Shown: positions 13,319 to 24,244 of the stretch, in pieces
How the letters are laid out: every line of letters starts with the position of its first letter
Numbering within the stretch: the first letter of the stretch is position 1
Assembly: GCA_023614405.1 (NCBI GenBank)
Contig: CM042686.1
Coordinates: forward strand, 466,582,740-466,646,739
DNA length: 64,000 nucleotides
Direction: 5' to 3'
Source of the DNA: Avena insularis
Lineage: Eukaryota; Streptophyta; Magnoliopsida; Poales; Poaceae
The notes under the pieces: generated by a model
Told to the model about the DNA's origin: nothing
The model's input: only the letters and a program-made list of their open reading frames with translations
The model's database searches: none
Made by a program: the position numbers and the translations under genes

Positions 13319-14973
13319 TGAAGGGAATATGCCCGAGAGGCAATAATAAAGTGGTTATTATCTTATTCCATGTTTGTGATAAATGTTTATTTTACATGCT
13401 AGAATTGTATTGATCGGAAACATCAATACATGTGTGTTTAATAAACAAAAAGGGTTCCTAGTTATGCCTCTCTTATAGACTAGCTTGTTGTTTAACAAGA
13501 TGATCAAGGTTTCCTGATCATGGATATTGGATGTTGTTAATAACAAGGTCACACCATTGGTGGAATGATGTGATGAACATTCATCCGAAGTATAGCATTA
13601 CGATCAAAGTCATTATGTTTATATTGCTATAATATCATACGAAGTAATCTTTATCCTTAGACCATGGGATCATGTTAATTGCTAACACCGGAAGAGTATC
13701 TTGATAACATCAAACGTCACCGTAATGTGGTGACTATAAAGGTGAGTTCGATTTTCTGAAGGTGTTATGTTGAGGCTCAATGATCAAGAGTGGGATTTGT
13801 CCATCCCGATGACAGATAGATATACTCTGGGCCCTCTCAGTGATATCACATTGAAATAGCTTGCAAGCAAGTGATGTGATCACTAGAATGTTATATCACG
13901 GGAACAAGAAAAGAGTGCATGTCGGTAACGAGATCAAACTAGGTATGGAGACACTGATGATCGAATCTCGGACATGTAATATATCGCGGGACAAAGGGAT
14001 TTAGTTACTAGCGTTAAAGGTTCTCACGATCACAGAAGTCATCGTTGAATGTGTAGGAGTCGATGGATCTCCGTGTCCCGGCGCTGATTATTGATCGGAG
14101 AGGGGTCTCGATCATGTCTGCATTATTCGTGAACCGTAGGGTGACACACTTAAGGGATACCGACACCATTTGGGCCAAATATGTTTCAGATAAAGATTTA
14201 AGAAAGCGCTTCAATTATTTCAATAGACACCGAATTTGTTTCGGGTGAAAATGTTGAAATTGGTTCTGCATGTAATATTGAAATGTTGCAGGGGGTTTTA
14301 TTTGAATGTTTGTTAATTAAAGTAATTAAAAAAATTCTGAATAAAAATAATAAAATAGTTTTATTAAATGAGAGAGCATTAAATTTGGAGAAATTTAATG
14401 CATTTAAAGTGGAGACTTTAAAAGAGAATGTGAAGGGGCAAATTTATGTGGAGGGAGTTACCACCACATGAATGGAGGAGGTGAAGGGTCACCTCCTCCA
14501 TGCACCGGGCATGAAGGAGGGGCACCCCCTCCTCCTATAAAAGGCCCCCCTCTTCTCACTTCTCACACACACCTCCTTGTGAAGGATCTCTCTCCCCCTC
14601 TAGTATTATTCCCCATGGTCTCGGATTAGCAAGATACATGTTCCTGGTGGCTTCATCTGGAAAGGAGTTGCTGCTTCCGCTGCTTTGCTGGAGCGAGGGA
14701 CGGAGGTTGTCGGGGTACCGGACGTGTGTGCGATCACGGATGCATCGCTGGTTTGCGGTGCTGGACTTGGTGGTGCTGGAGCCAGACCTGCTGGACTTCA
14801 TCACGATCTTGAGATCGGCAAGTGTACGACTACATCAACCACGAGTTCCTACTCGTGAGGGTAAGTTCTCATTGGATGTATGTCCACCCGCTGCTTTGTA
14901 CCTAGTAGATAGATCTTGGCGTGTTGTTCACACCATAGAATTTTTTTTTGTTTTCTATGCTGCGGACCCAACA
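13319..14973 (+). repeat. Copia-1 3' LTR
   Basis: 1,655 bases, partner of 6784-8468, ending GACCCAACA followed by the AGTAT duplication. From about 14638 its last part happens to stay open in the same frame as the downstream gag. Confidence 0.9.
14536..14543 (+). promoter_or_regulatory. TATA box, Copia-1 3' LTR
   Basis: TATAAAAG in a C-rich context. It lies about 100 bases upstream of ATG 14638, which opens the chimeric LTR-gag frame. Confidence 0.6.
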
Positions 14974-16599
14974 AGTATTGATTCTTGGACTAAGTGCAAA
15001 GATTCTTTTATTGGAAAATACTATCCTCCTGCTAAGATTATATCCATGAGAAGTGAAATAATGAAGTTTAAACAACTTGATAATGAGCATGTTGCTCAAG
15101 CTTGGGAAAGAATGAAATCTTTGGTAAAGAATTGTCCCACTCATGGACTGACTGCTTGGATGATCATCCAAACTTTTTATGCAGGATTGAACTATTCTTC
15201 AAGGAACCTATTGGATTCAGCTGCTGGAGGAACCTTTATGACCATCACTTTGGGTGCTGCAACAAAACTTTTGGACAATATGATGGTTAATTATTCTGAA
15301 TGGCATACTGAGAGAACTCCACAAGGTAAGAAGGTAAATTCTGTTGAGGAAACTTCCTCCTTGAGTGATAAGATTGATATTATTATGTCTATGCTTGTTA
15401 ATGGGAAAGCCCATATTGATCCAAATAATGTTCCTTTAGCCTCTTTGGTTGCTCAAGAAGAGCAAGTTGATGTGAACTTCATAAGAAATAACAATTTTGG
15501 CAGCAATGCTTATGGTAATAATGCTTATAGGAACAATTTTGGTAACAACAATTATAAGCCGTATCCTCCCAACAATGGTAATTCTTATGGGAATTCTTAC
15601 AACAATAATAAGAGTGCTCCCTCTGAACTTGAAGTTATGCTTAAAGAGTTTATTAGTAAACAAACCGCTTTCAATAAAACTATTGAGGAAAAACTCTCTA
15701 ATGCTGAAAGAAATATAGCATCTTTGGCTGAAGCTCAATCTACTTTGAATAAAATGGCCGCTAAACCTAAAACTAATGAGAATCCCTTTGCAGCTACTAA
15801 TGCCATACAAGTAAGAATTGATGAAAATGTTAGACTATTAGCTGAATTACATGCTAAGTGGGAAAGAGAAGATGAAATTGCTAGAAACATTAGTGTTTCT
15901 ACTATTACCACCACTAGTGTTGAGGCTAGTAATAGTTCTACTACTTTAGATGATAAAGTTGATTTTTATCTTGATGGTTGCAACATCTCTGAAGTTATTA
16001 AGTTTCTACAAAAGCTTGCTAAAAGTCCTAATGCTAGTGCTATGAACATGGCTTTTACAAAACACATTACCGATGCTCTCATAAAGATTAAGGAAGAAAA
16101 GATGAAACATAAAGCTTCTATTCCTATAAAGAAAGAAGATAGTTGGGAACCCACCATTAATATGAAAGTGAATGACTTTGATTTCAAAGCTTTGTGTGAT
16201 CTTGATAGTAGTGTTTCTATTATGCCTAGAAGGATTTATGATATGCTTGATTTGCCTCCTCTTGAAGATTGCTATTTGAATGTCCCACTTGATGATAATG
16301 CTAAAAAGAAACTCATGGGGATTTTTAATTATGTTCTTATTATGGTTAATGATTCCTATGTCCCCGTTGATTTCTATGTTTTGGATGTTGAATACAATGC
16401 TTCTTGTCCTATTACTTTGGTAAGACCTTTTCTTAGAACTGTTGGTGCCATCATTGATATGAAAGAAGGAACCATTAAATATCAACTCCCACTCAAGAAA
16501 GGTATAGAACACTTCCCTAAAAAGAGAGAAAATATTTCTTTTGCTTCTCCTATGAAAACAAAATTTGGTCTTAATGCTTCTTCATTTGAGAACACTTGA
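14974..16599 (+). pseudogene. gag: Gypsy-1 gag/protease-like region, C-terminal part
   Basis: Continuation of the capsid gene after Copia-1, an open frame of about 540 codons ending at 16599. It begins with the conserved W-T-K-C-K-D-S-F-I-G-K-Y block. An Asn/Gly/Tyr-rich low-complexity segment follows (about 15480-15610), then a likely coiled segment (15630-15760). Near 16200 there is a retropepsin-like stretch, LCDLDSSVSIMPRRIYDML, in which the related families have D-L-G-A/S. No CCHC knuckle is visible and no RT follows. The frame is open upstream to 14638 only by accident, through Copia LTR sequence. Confidence 0.8.
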
Positions 16600-19390
16600 T
16601 TCTTTCTTTGTTTCTTATGCCTAACTTAAAGGCGTTAAAGAAAAGTACTTGTTGGGAGATAACCCAAGAGTTTTAGTTGAGTCTTGGAAGTTATTACCTC
16701 TGTAATAACCTCTCCTTATCCTTTTTATTTGCTTTTTATGCCAAGAGTAACCTCTAATGAGAGAGAAGTAATGATTGGGAAAGTTGCTGTCCCGAAACAG
16801 ATTTTTGTGCTTCACCGTAAAAATTCCTGAGAGAGCTATGTATGTCGGATTGAGCTGTAATTGTTTGTACTTCTGCCCCAGGTTGTTATCTAACTTTAGT
16901 TAGTTCAACACTTTTTGATTTGAGCAACTGAAGGTCTTCTAAAAAATTCGTATTTACCTGCTGGTCTGTTTTGACAGATTTCTTCCATTTCTGCATTTGC
17001 TTCTTGTTAGTTCCTTCTTGAGTTCCTTTGGGGAATTGAGCTTTTTGAGGGAAGTGCTACAGTAACTAGTGTTCTAATGTAAGTTTATTTGGTGTTAGAA
17101 CTGAACCTTGAGACTTATTTATCTTAAGTGCACTTATGTTGCTAATGATATTGTGTGAAGTTTTGTATGAAGGAAAAATTTCAGGTGTATGGAAAGAATG
17201 AGTAATGAGATGAAGGATGGACTAAAGCTCATGCTTGGGGATGCCACGCGTGTCACCCCAAGAAATATCCAAGAAGTACAAGCGTCAAATCTTGGGGATG
17301 CCCAAGGCATTCCCCTTCTTCATCAATAAAAATTCCAGGTTTCTTCCAAACGCTTCATTTTTATTGTTTCATGCACAGTTGTGTTTTTCCTGGAGCGTCT
17401 TCTTTTTCGTTTTTGTTTTGGTTTTTAGTTTGATTGGTTTTCTTAGTTTTCTGAATAAGTTGGTTGGACCCCCTCTTTCACACTTTGGTTTGCAAATAGT
17501 CTGGTTTGGTTTAGAAAAAAGTAGGAAAATTCATGCTTATGTGGTAAAAAGAGCTCGTTTTTTACTGTGGCATATGCTTTGTCATGCCATGCTTGATATA
17601 GTTTTGGCTTTATGCTTAGTATTCTTTGTTGTAGCATGACTTGTTATAAACAATTGAGATTGCTTAATGTGCCTTGGATGAATCATGCGTTGTTTTAGCA
17701 TATTAAAGCATAGTATAGTGGTATTCTCCTTTGATGCTTTATTTGGGTTGACTTGGCACATGCTCACACCATGTTATGACTATCACAAGTCACCATAAGC
17801 CTTTATGATCCTTTAGTTTTCAACTTGTAGTATCACTTTATTCTTTGATCAATGATGTTTTGTCGCTCTGCATGATTATGGCCATTATTGCTCTCTTAGT
17901 TTGTCGCTCCCAGTCTTTTGCTAGCCTCCACAACCAAGTATGAGTTCCACTCATGCATCCAGCTCCCTAAACCAAGTTATTCCAAATAGTTCACCATACC
18001 TACCTACTAGCTTATGCTATTCCAAGTATATTCATGCTTTTGTTTACCTTCCTCTTGTTATGAGAAAACTAGTGATTAAAGCTCTCACGAACTTGATGGC
18101 ACACTTTACTTTACTTGCCCTTAATAAACTTGAACCATTGTGTCATCTATGTTGTATATGCTTGCACTTATTTGTTGGGAATTAGCAGAACCATGCTTTC
18201 ATGGGGAACGCTTTCAACATTGCACTTGGTACTTGTACCTAGTTGATATCATGCTCTTTTGTATATGGATGTCGTCGATGTGAAATGAAAGGGGAGCTTG
18301 TCTAATCCATGCTGACATGGAGTTATGTATATGTGTTAGAGAAATGCCTAGGCCGCTGGTCTAATCCATGCTGACATGGTGGAAACCTGCAGCGTAACCA
18401 TAATGAGCTGTCTATGAAGCATTCTTCTTATAAAAAAAGAGTCCTTTATTGAGAAAAAAAAAGAGAAAAGAAAAAAAAGAGATACTATGAAAAGAGGAAA
18501 GAAAGAAAAAAGCACCATATTCCCATGGTAAATAAGAAGAATGCTGAGATGCTCGTTGTCTTCTTGCCTTATCATTTTGATATGGGGATTCTTCCGTACC
18601 ATCGGGCAAGGGGTACCCCATTGGCGGTTCTCTATGATACACATGTACTTACGATGACAAGAACTTACCGGTGACTAAACTTGAGTAGCATGAGGAGCGG
18701 CCCTCGTATACAAGGGACATGAGATTTCTGACTTATACTTCGTCAAGCATGTACACCATAGTTTGTTCACTTTAACCTTAATCACTTCAAGATGCTTATG
18801 ATAGGAGCAATGAGAGCTGAAAGCTATAAGTACCATAATTTTTGGAAGCTCTTTATGAGACTTGAATCCCTACTTCCTTTTACAAAAGGCCTTTCTTTCA
18901 CCATTATGTTGAGTCTCCACCTTCTATCTTTATGCACCTACTTTGAGAGCATAGTGGCCATTCTTAGTTCTATGTGCATTGTCCCAAGACTAGTTGATTG
19001 ATGCATAACTTGTTATTGCTTGTTTGAAACTATTGTATCTAGTCACTCTTATGAACTTTGAAGGTGTCCTATGCATTTATATTTGCTACTCTATTGAGGG
19101 ACAAGCTGAATACTATTATGCTATGTTTTCTTTATGAGAAACAAACAAACGTCTTGCAAAGCATTGTTATTCATGAATCTTTTGTTTGTGCCTTTTCATG
19201 TTGCATCATAGTTTCTTTGTCTTATTGCTAGAACTTTTTCTTTCATGTTATGATTGAAGTACTATGATCCCAGCTTTGAATGTTTTGCAAATACTTAGAT
19301 CAAGTCTTTGATGGTGCATGTCACCTCAAAAATTATTTCTTTTTATCACTTACCTACTCGAAGACAAGCAGGAGTTAAGCTTGGGGATGT
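16600..19390 (+). other. Gypsy-1 3' non-coding region
   Basis: 2.8 kb between the gag stop and the 3' LTR with no conserved frame. It replaces the RT-RNase H-integrase region expected of an autonomous Gypsy. It contains the TTGGG/CCCAA hairpin at 16652-16667, a repeated block CTAATCCATGCTGACATGG (18304 and 18361), an A/G-rich run at 18430-18520, and a purine-rich end (AAGCTTGGGGATGT) just before the LTR. Confidence 0.7.
16652..16667 (+). other. Short inverted repeat (hairpin) after gag
   Basis: TTGGG-AGATAA-CCCAA lies about 50 bases after the gag stop. I recall a similar motif (GGGAGGCAACCC-like) from other grass Gypsy elements at this position. Possible RNA signal; function unknown. Confidence 0.45.
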
Positions 19391-21010
19391 TGATACATTG
19401 CAAATGTATCTATAATTTTTTGTGTTTTATCCACTTTCTAGTGTTTTGTTCCAACTTTGGAGTACTTTTCATATGATTTCTTGGACTAACCTATTAACAA
19501 GAGCCACAGTGCCAGCTGCCTGTTTTCTGCTGTTTTTGGTTCCAGGAAAGTCAGAAAATGAATATTCTCGGAATTGGACAGAACAAAAGTCAAAGTTCCT
19601 ATTTTTCTGGAAGGGATCAAGTGCCAGAATACGAGACAGAGAAGGGCCAGGGAGCCACCACACCATCTGGCCGCGCGGCCAGGCCTGACCCGCGCCAGGG
19701 GGTGGTGTGGCCGCTCCCGGCACCCCCTTGGCCTCTCCTTCCACCTATAAGTTGCCCTCGGGACAAAAACCCTAAGTACCCGATCGAAAATCCACGAAAG
19801 AGTCTGTAGCCGCCGTCATCTCCATCCCTAGATCGGGAGGGATCTGAAGCTCTTCCCGGCACCCTGCCGGAGAGGGGAATTCACCCCGGAGGCCTTCTTC
19901 ATCACCATGCAAGCCTCCGGTGTGATGCGTGAGTAGTTCATCCTTGGACTACGGATCCATGTAGTAGCTAGATGGCTGGTTTCTCCTCCTTTGTGCTTTC
20001 AAGTTTAGATCTTGTGAGCTCCGTTCATGATCAAGATCATCTATTTGTAATCCATACATGTTGTGTTTGCGGGGATCCGATGGATATTGAGATGCTATGT
20101 TCAGATTGATTATTGATTCTATCATGTCTTTGTTATTTGAGATCTTGCATGCTTTCCGTTGTTAGTAGCTATCTTGGCCAAGTAGATGCTAGCAACTCCA
20201 AGAGTTAGTATTTATGCTCGATAGTGGGTTCATGCCTCTGGTAATCTGGGGAAGTGACAGAAATCTCTAAGGTACTAGATTTGCTATTGCTACTAGGGAG
20301 AAAACAACAATCCTTTGTTCATAGAACAATCGTATTGTTTACCTTACACGTAGTTCATAAAGCAGTAATCTGTTGCTTGTAACTTAATACTGGAGGGGGT
20401 TCGGATGATAACCTGAAGGTGGATTATTAGTCATAGATGGAGTTGGATGGCGGTCTATGTATTATGTTGTATTGCCCAATCAAGTCTCAAAGGAGTCAAG
20501 ATGATTAGTATATGAATGTATTGCTTTCTCGGTGTTTGTCAATTGCCCCGCTGTAATTTGTTTACCTAGCATGTTATCTATCTAAGGAGAGCCACCTCTA
20601 GTGAACTATGGATCCCGGTCCTTGTCTTTTACATACAATCTATAATCTTTTACTGCTTTGTGTTTACTTTCTGCAAACTATTACTTCTTTCCATTCGATA
20701 CGTTTAATCCTTTGTTTTCCGCAAAACACGGTGAGATTGACAACCTCATCGCAAGTTGGTGACAAAGTTCTGTGGTTGTGTTGTGCAGGTCTCCACGTTG
20801 CTACTAGCACCGGTAGTGCGCCCTGCCAAAGCTCAGCTAGTAACACCTTTGGGGTGTTTCCTTGCTCCTACTGGTTCGATTAAACCTTGGTTTCATAACT
20901 GAGGGAAACTTGCTGCTGTGCTCATCATACCTTCCTCTTGGGGTTCCCAACAAGCTCTACATCAACCACGAGCCATCAACACTTTTCTGGGCACCGTGCA
21001 TTGAGCCATC
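19391..21010 (+). repeat. Gypsy-1 3' LTR (last base displaced to 28740)
   Basis: Begins TGATACATTGCAAATGT after a purine-rich tract and aligns along its whole length with 4655-6274. The CACTA element entered three bases before the LTR end. The LTR therefore stops at ATC (21008-21010), and the final ATCA is completed at 28737-28740, where ATC is the CACTA duplication. It is followed by the GCTCA target duplication. Confidence 0.9.
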
Positions 21011-21031
21011 CACTACTAGGAAACAGCCTAT
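21011..21031 (+). repeat. CACTA terminal inverted repeat, left
   Basis: Starts CACTACTAGGAAACAGCC and is an exact inverse of 28716-28736 over 21 bases. Confidence 0.95.
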
Positions 21032-21240
21032 CTGTGGCGCATCAAAAGGGGACTTCTATGGCGCATATCTTTGTCGCCACTGTTACCTCACCACTGATAA
21101 CTACTTCCTGTGGCGCATATGGATATGCGCCACGGTTCGAACCATGGCGCATTCCTTCATATGCGCCACATGAAGAACTTCTGTGGCGCATTTACGTGTA
21201 TGCGCCACTAACTATATAATTATATGCGCCACTGATTGTG
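21032..21240. repeat. CACTA subterminal repeats, left
   Basis: Repeated TGTGGCGCAT and its inverse ATGCGCCACA in head-to-head pairs, interrupted by short spacers. In En/Spm-type elements such arrays bind the TnpA-type protein; binding here is inferred. Confidence 0.8.
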
Positions 21241-21505
21241 TAACATGTATTCGAAGTAAAATACTTTCCTGGTGTATAATCAGGTATTTATACAGGATTT
21301 ATATAGGATTTATACAGGATTTATCCAGATGAGTATAAAATACATTGCACAAGTAGTAGATGCATGAAAACCGACATATATATAATACAAACACTTAGAG
21401 CCCGATCGAGATAGATATATAGTGTCAAGTGCCAAATTTTTACACAAGTGCCGAATACAAAGTTCATATCATCTCACATTACAAATATGAAGTGGCCACC
21501 GCCGC
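21241..21505. other. Non-coding CACTA interior next to the left end
   Basis: Holds a short tandem array of an AGGATTTATAC-type unit (about 21280-21330, four copies) and AT-rich sequence. No frame supported. Confidence 0.5.
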
Positions 21506-21763
21506 CTACACTAGGGTCAAATAGAATACAACTGTGATAATGGTGAGCAAGAGCATTAGCCCGACCAATATCTTCATCCAGTTCTTCTTCCACAAGTGGT
21601 TCCTGCACTTGGCTATCGCCTCCTCTCTAGTCGCGTATCCTTTGTAGATGTTGCCGCTGAACTTGTTCACTTGTTTGTGGCAATCCACCCACTCCTCGTA
21701 GACTCCTGGAACCCTACCCATGTACACCACATACCACGTCGTCGCCATCTCTATAGACGACAA
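21506..21763 (-). CDS. Small protein: viroplasmin / RNase H1 N-terminal domain plus C-terminal membrane segment
   Basis: An 85-residue frame. Residues 9-50 read WYVVYMGRVPGVYEEW, C-H-K-Q-V-N-K-F-S-G, YKGYATREEAIAK. This is the signature of the small hybrid-binding fold at the N-terminus of RNase H1 and in caulimovirus inclusion-body protein (W-Y-V-V, G-R-x-P-G-V-Y, Q-V-x-x-F, Y-K-G-F/Y, E-A). In known members it binds RNA/DNA hybrid or dsRNA. Residues 60-85 are hydrophobic (ILVGLMLLLTIITVVFYLTL) and end the protein, like a tail anchor. The internal Met6 (21748) is an equally good start. It lies about 280 bases downstream of the Ulp1-like ORF on the same strand, near the 3' end of the CACTA. 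There are no internal stops. It may be a separate gene or a terminal exon. Confidence 0.65.
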   Translation of the reverse strand: MSSIEMATTWYVVYMGRVPGVYEEWVDCHKQVNKFSGNIYKGYATREEAIAKCRNHLWKKNWMKILVGLMLLLTIITVVFYLTLV

Positions 21764-22043
21764 GGCATATTAGTAAAAATACAATGAAAAGAGTGAATAA
21801 AGGGTTCACATCCATATATATATATGTTCATAGAATATAAAACAAAGGATCCATAAACCTAAAAGTTAGATCATCATAGATGCAATAAGTTCAACGACAG
21901 CACGACCACAAGGTAGTTTAAGTCTAACAACAATGACCATTTCGACCACGATCGAGATAGTAAAGTTTATGACACACACACTAATACAGCAGACGTCCAT
22001 CAAGAATATACACACACTGGATCATGCTAGAGGCACACATCGA

Positions 22044-23564
22044 TCACGATGAAGACTTCCTCTTCTGGCATGGCTTCGGGAACGGTAGATAGCCCTCTTT
22101 CGTCATCCACGTCCTTGTGTCACCCTTCTTACGGAGGCGTTCTTCGATCTCCCTCTTACTCAACCCTCTAGCTTGTTGTAGGGCACCGCCCCTTGTGTTG
22201 ACATCTTCAATGATGATTTGTGACAACTTCATATGAATGCGATGGAACTCTTCTCTAAGATCAGCATCGTCTATTTTTGCCAAAGTTTCGGCCCATCCTC
22301 GGAGACTAGATGGCAGCGTTAGGTTATGGCAATCCCGAACATAGCCTTTAAGGTGATGGAGGATGTAGAAGGCCTCCTTGGCACCAGCAGTCGACTGCTT
22401 GACGCAGGGGAAGTCGAGCACGTGCTTGAACACGTGTTTGCCATCCTTGATACATTCCCCCCTATCTACGAAGGTGCATCCCTTCTTGGTGTAGCCCTCG
22501 AGAGCCTCATTGAGAACACCCCTTATTCTAGTGTAGTCTTTCTTCTTCGTCAAACTCCCCGAGTCGAAATACGTGGCTAGCGAATACCTCGGGGCAAGGA
22601 CGATGAGCGTGTAGTATTTGTCTCTACGCAACACAATTGGAACGGAATGTTGGAAAAAGAGCAAAGGAAAGAAGTCTATAAGAAATGCATAAGTTATGGT
22701 GACGATGAGCGAGTGTGTGTACTTACTCGGGAAAGAAAGGCAAAAGAAGTGTGCCCTTCCTCTTGTTGTCCACCATGAACTTCTCGAGGTACATCGTCGC
22801 CTTGGTCCGTGTCTCTGATCCTTCGACCAACTGGCTGTCCCGCATGTAGTAGGGATCCACTATCGTGATTTCCGGGGTACTTTCTCTCTTGATCGTGAGC
22901 GCCAGATTGAGCGCGTATAGGCGGACCAAGTTATAGTCCAGTCGTTTTGTGAGAAACAGCTTGAATATGTCCTCGAACGCTATGAAGAATATATCCGCGG
23001 GGGTTCATCGACGAAGCCCACGTCCAATGGCACCTTGGCCGTGAAAACTGGGTAATTTGGATCGTCCTCTTTAAGAAGGAGAGCCTCTAGTGTCTTGACA
23101 CCCTCGTGCAAAGTTAACATGGCTCCAACCGCAATGTGGATCATATCCGGAGTCAATATCGGATCACCAGCTACATGCACTCGGGGCAAGCCAAATTGTG
23201 TGGATGGTATGACGACGCGTCTGACCCGGATCCTCTTCGGAAGAGCCTGGCTCGCACCCTTCTTATTATTATTACCTCTCTTCCTGTAGTGCTTCTTCTT
23301 CACAACAGTGTCAGCCATTGCCATCTGCTCATCAGTCGCCTTTCGGAGTGTGTTGGGGCTGAAAACCAATCCCGGTTTCTCTTGTGGTGGATCGGCGGTC
23401 GGAGGCGTTTCTTGAGAAAGACCATGGAAGACCAGGAGCTGCGTGCATGTATTGGGCCGATTAGCTTGATGGTCGTCGCGAGCTGCGAAGGGTTCTTCAT
23501 CCACAGAAGGCATATACAATCCTTTGGCGGAGCCGGTGTTGATGAAGTCGTCAACGTTGACCAA
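22044..23564 (-). pseudogene. CACTA-borne Ulp1/C48-like protein, catalytic residues lost
   Basis: Three minus-strand frames (23564-22980, 22929-22723, 22664-22044) make one protein of about 470 residues. A frameshift lies near 22980. A GTAAGT ... TATAG gap near 22724-22682 looks like a very short intron. The C-terminal part resembles the Ulp1-like proteins of grass CACTA elements: VRLYALNLAL, DPYYMRDSQLVE, TLIVLAPRYSLATYFDSGS, FPCVKQ, EAFYILHHLKG and EDVNTRGG blocks. In a working C48 protease the T-L-I-V strand carries a His and the E-A-F-Y block carries the Cys. Here they read Y-Y-T-L and E-A-F-Y, so the Asp (FDS) and Gln (KQ) remain but His and Cys do not. A structural rather than proteolytic role is likely, if it is made at all. 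Confidence 0.7.
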
Positions 23565-23589
23565 TTCATCATCATCTTAATGGGTGCCA

Positions 23590-24090
23590 TCATGTGGTGG
23601 TGGTAGTGGGGGCGACGGTGGTTGCAGCACAACGTCTTTGCCATGTGGCAGTGCACACGCTACCAAGAGTTGATGGTGACGGCTGGTGGTGGCGAGAACG
23701 GCGGCTACTGGCTTCCGAGGTGGTGGCCGGGCGATGATCGGTCGAGAGGTGGCGCTGGTGCTCCCCCCCCCCCTGCAAGACGAATCTGGGGTCCTCGGCC
23801 ATGTCAAGGGCCAATTGTAGCATTCCCCAAGGGTCTTGTGTTCGTCGGCTCCCTGAGGTTGAATGGGGGGTCCATGTCGTCACCACAGCAACACCGAAAA
23901 CGACCTTCATCACATCATCATCCATTGGATTGTTGTGCATCGTGTGGCTCGCCGGTTGTATAAGAGTGCCCTTGGCAACATCCTTCAACTCACCGCCGAC
24001 ATCTTTAAGCAGGAGTACGCAAGAAGTGTCCTGAGGCAAAAACATGTTGTTGGGCGTCATGAGATGGCAACAGTCATGCATCAAAGGCAT
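23590..24090 (-). pseudogene. Probable upstream exon of the CACTA accessory protein
   Basis: A 166-residue frame starting MPLMHDC. It includes a region (C-V-L-L, KDVAKGTL, M-H-N-N-P-M, V-V-F-G-V) that I loosely recognise from the unnamed domain preceding the Ulp1-like part in other grass CACTA proteins. The C-terminal part (Ser/Arg/Pro/Thr-rich, poly-Thr) is low complexity and may lie beyond the true exon end. It is collinear with the Ulp1-like ORF on the same strand. Confidence 0.4.
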
Positions 24091-24244
24091 AAAGGAGATG
24101 ACATGAACTAACTAATTAGTTACCTTGATGATGGCATGGATCTCAGCTAATGTAGAGACACGGAGAATGCCGGCGGCCGGCCTATCATCATCTGCAATCT
24201 CCCGCTTGGGTGCCTCACGAAGCACCGCCGCCATCGGCTACGCC

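Larger units (their letters stand above)
6784..14973 (+). mobile_element. Copia-1: complete-length but coding-dead Copia retrotransposon
   Basis: LTRs at 6784-8468 and 13319-14973 are flanked by AGTAT duplications (6779-6783 and 14974-14978). The LTR opens TGAAGGGAATATGCCC, like the BARE/Angela group of grass Copia elements. The 4.85-kb interior has no long frame but keeps recognisable decayed pol motifs in Copia order, plus a purine tract before the 3' LTR. The LTRs are still very alike, so the insertion looks younger than the interior decay suggests. Confidence 0.9.

Noticed and set aside
15436..16512. Minus-strand frames of 124 and 168 codons
   Set aside because: Antisense shadows of the Gypsy-1 gag.
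21032..21240. Possible CRISPR-like or satellite array of TGTGGCGCAT units
   Set aside because: Units are palindromic, irregularly spaced and mirrored at the other end of the CACTA: subterminal repeats.
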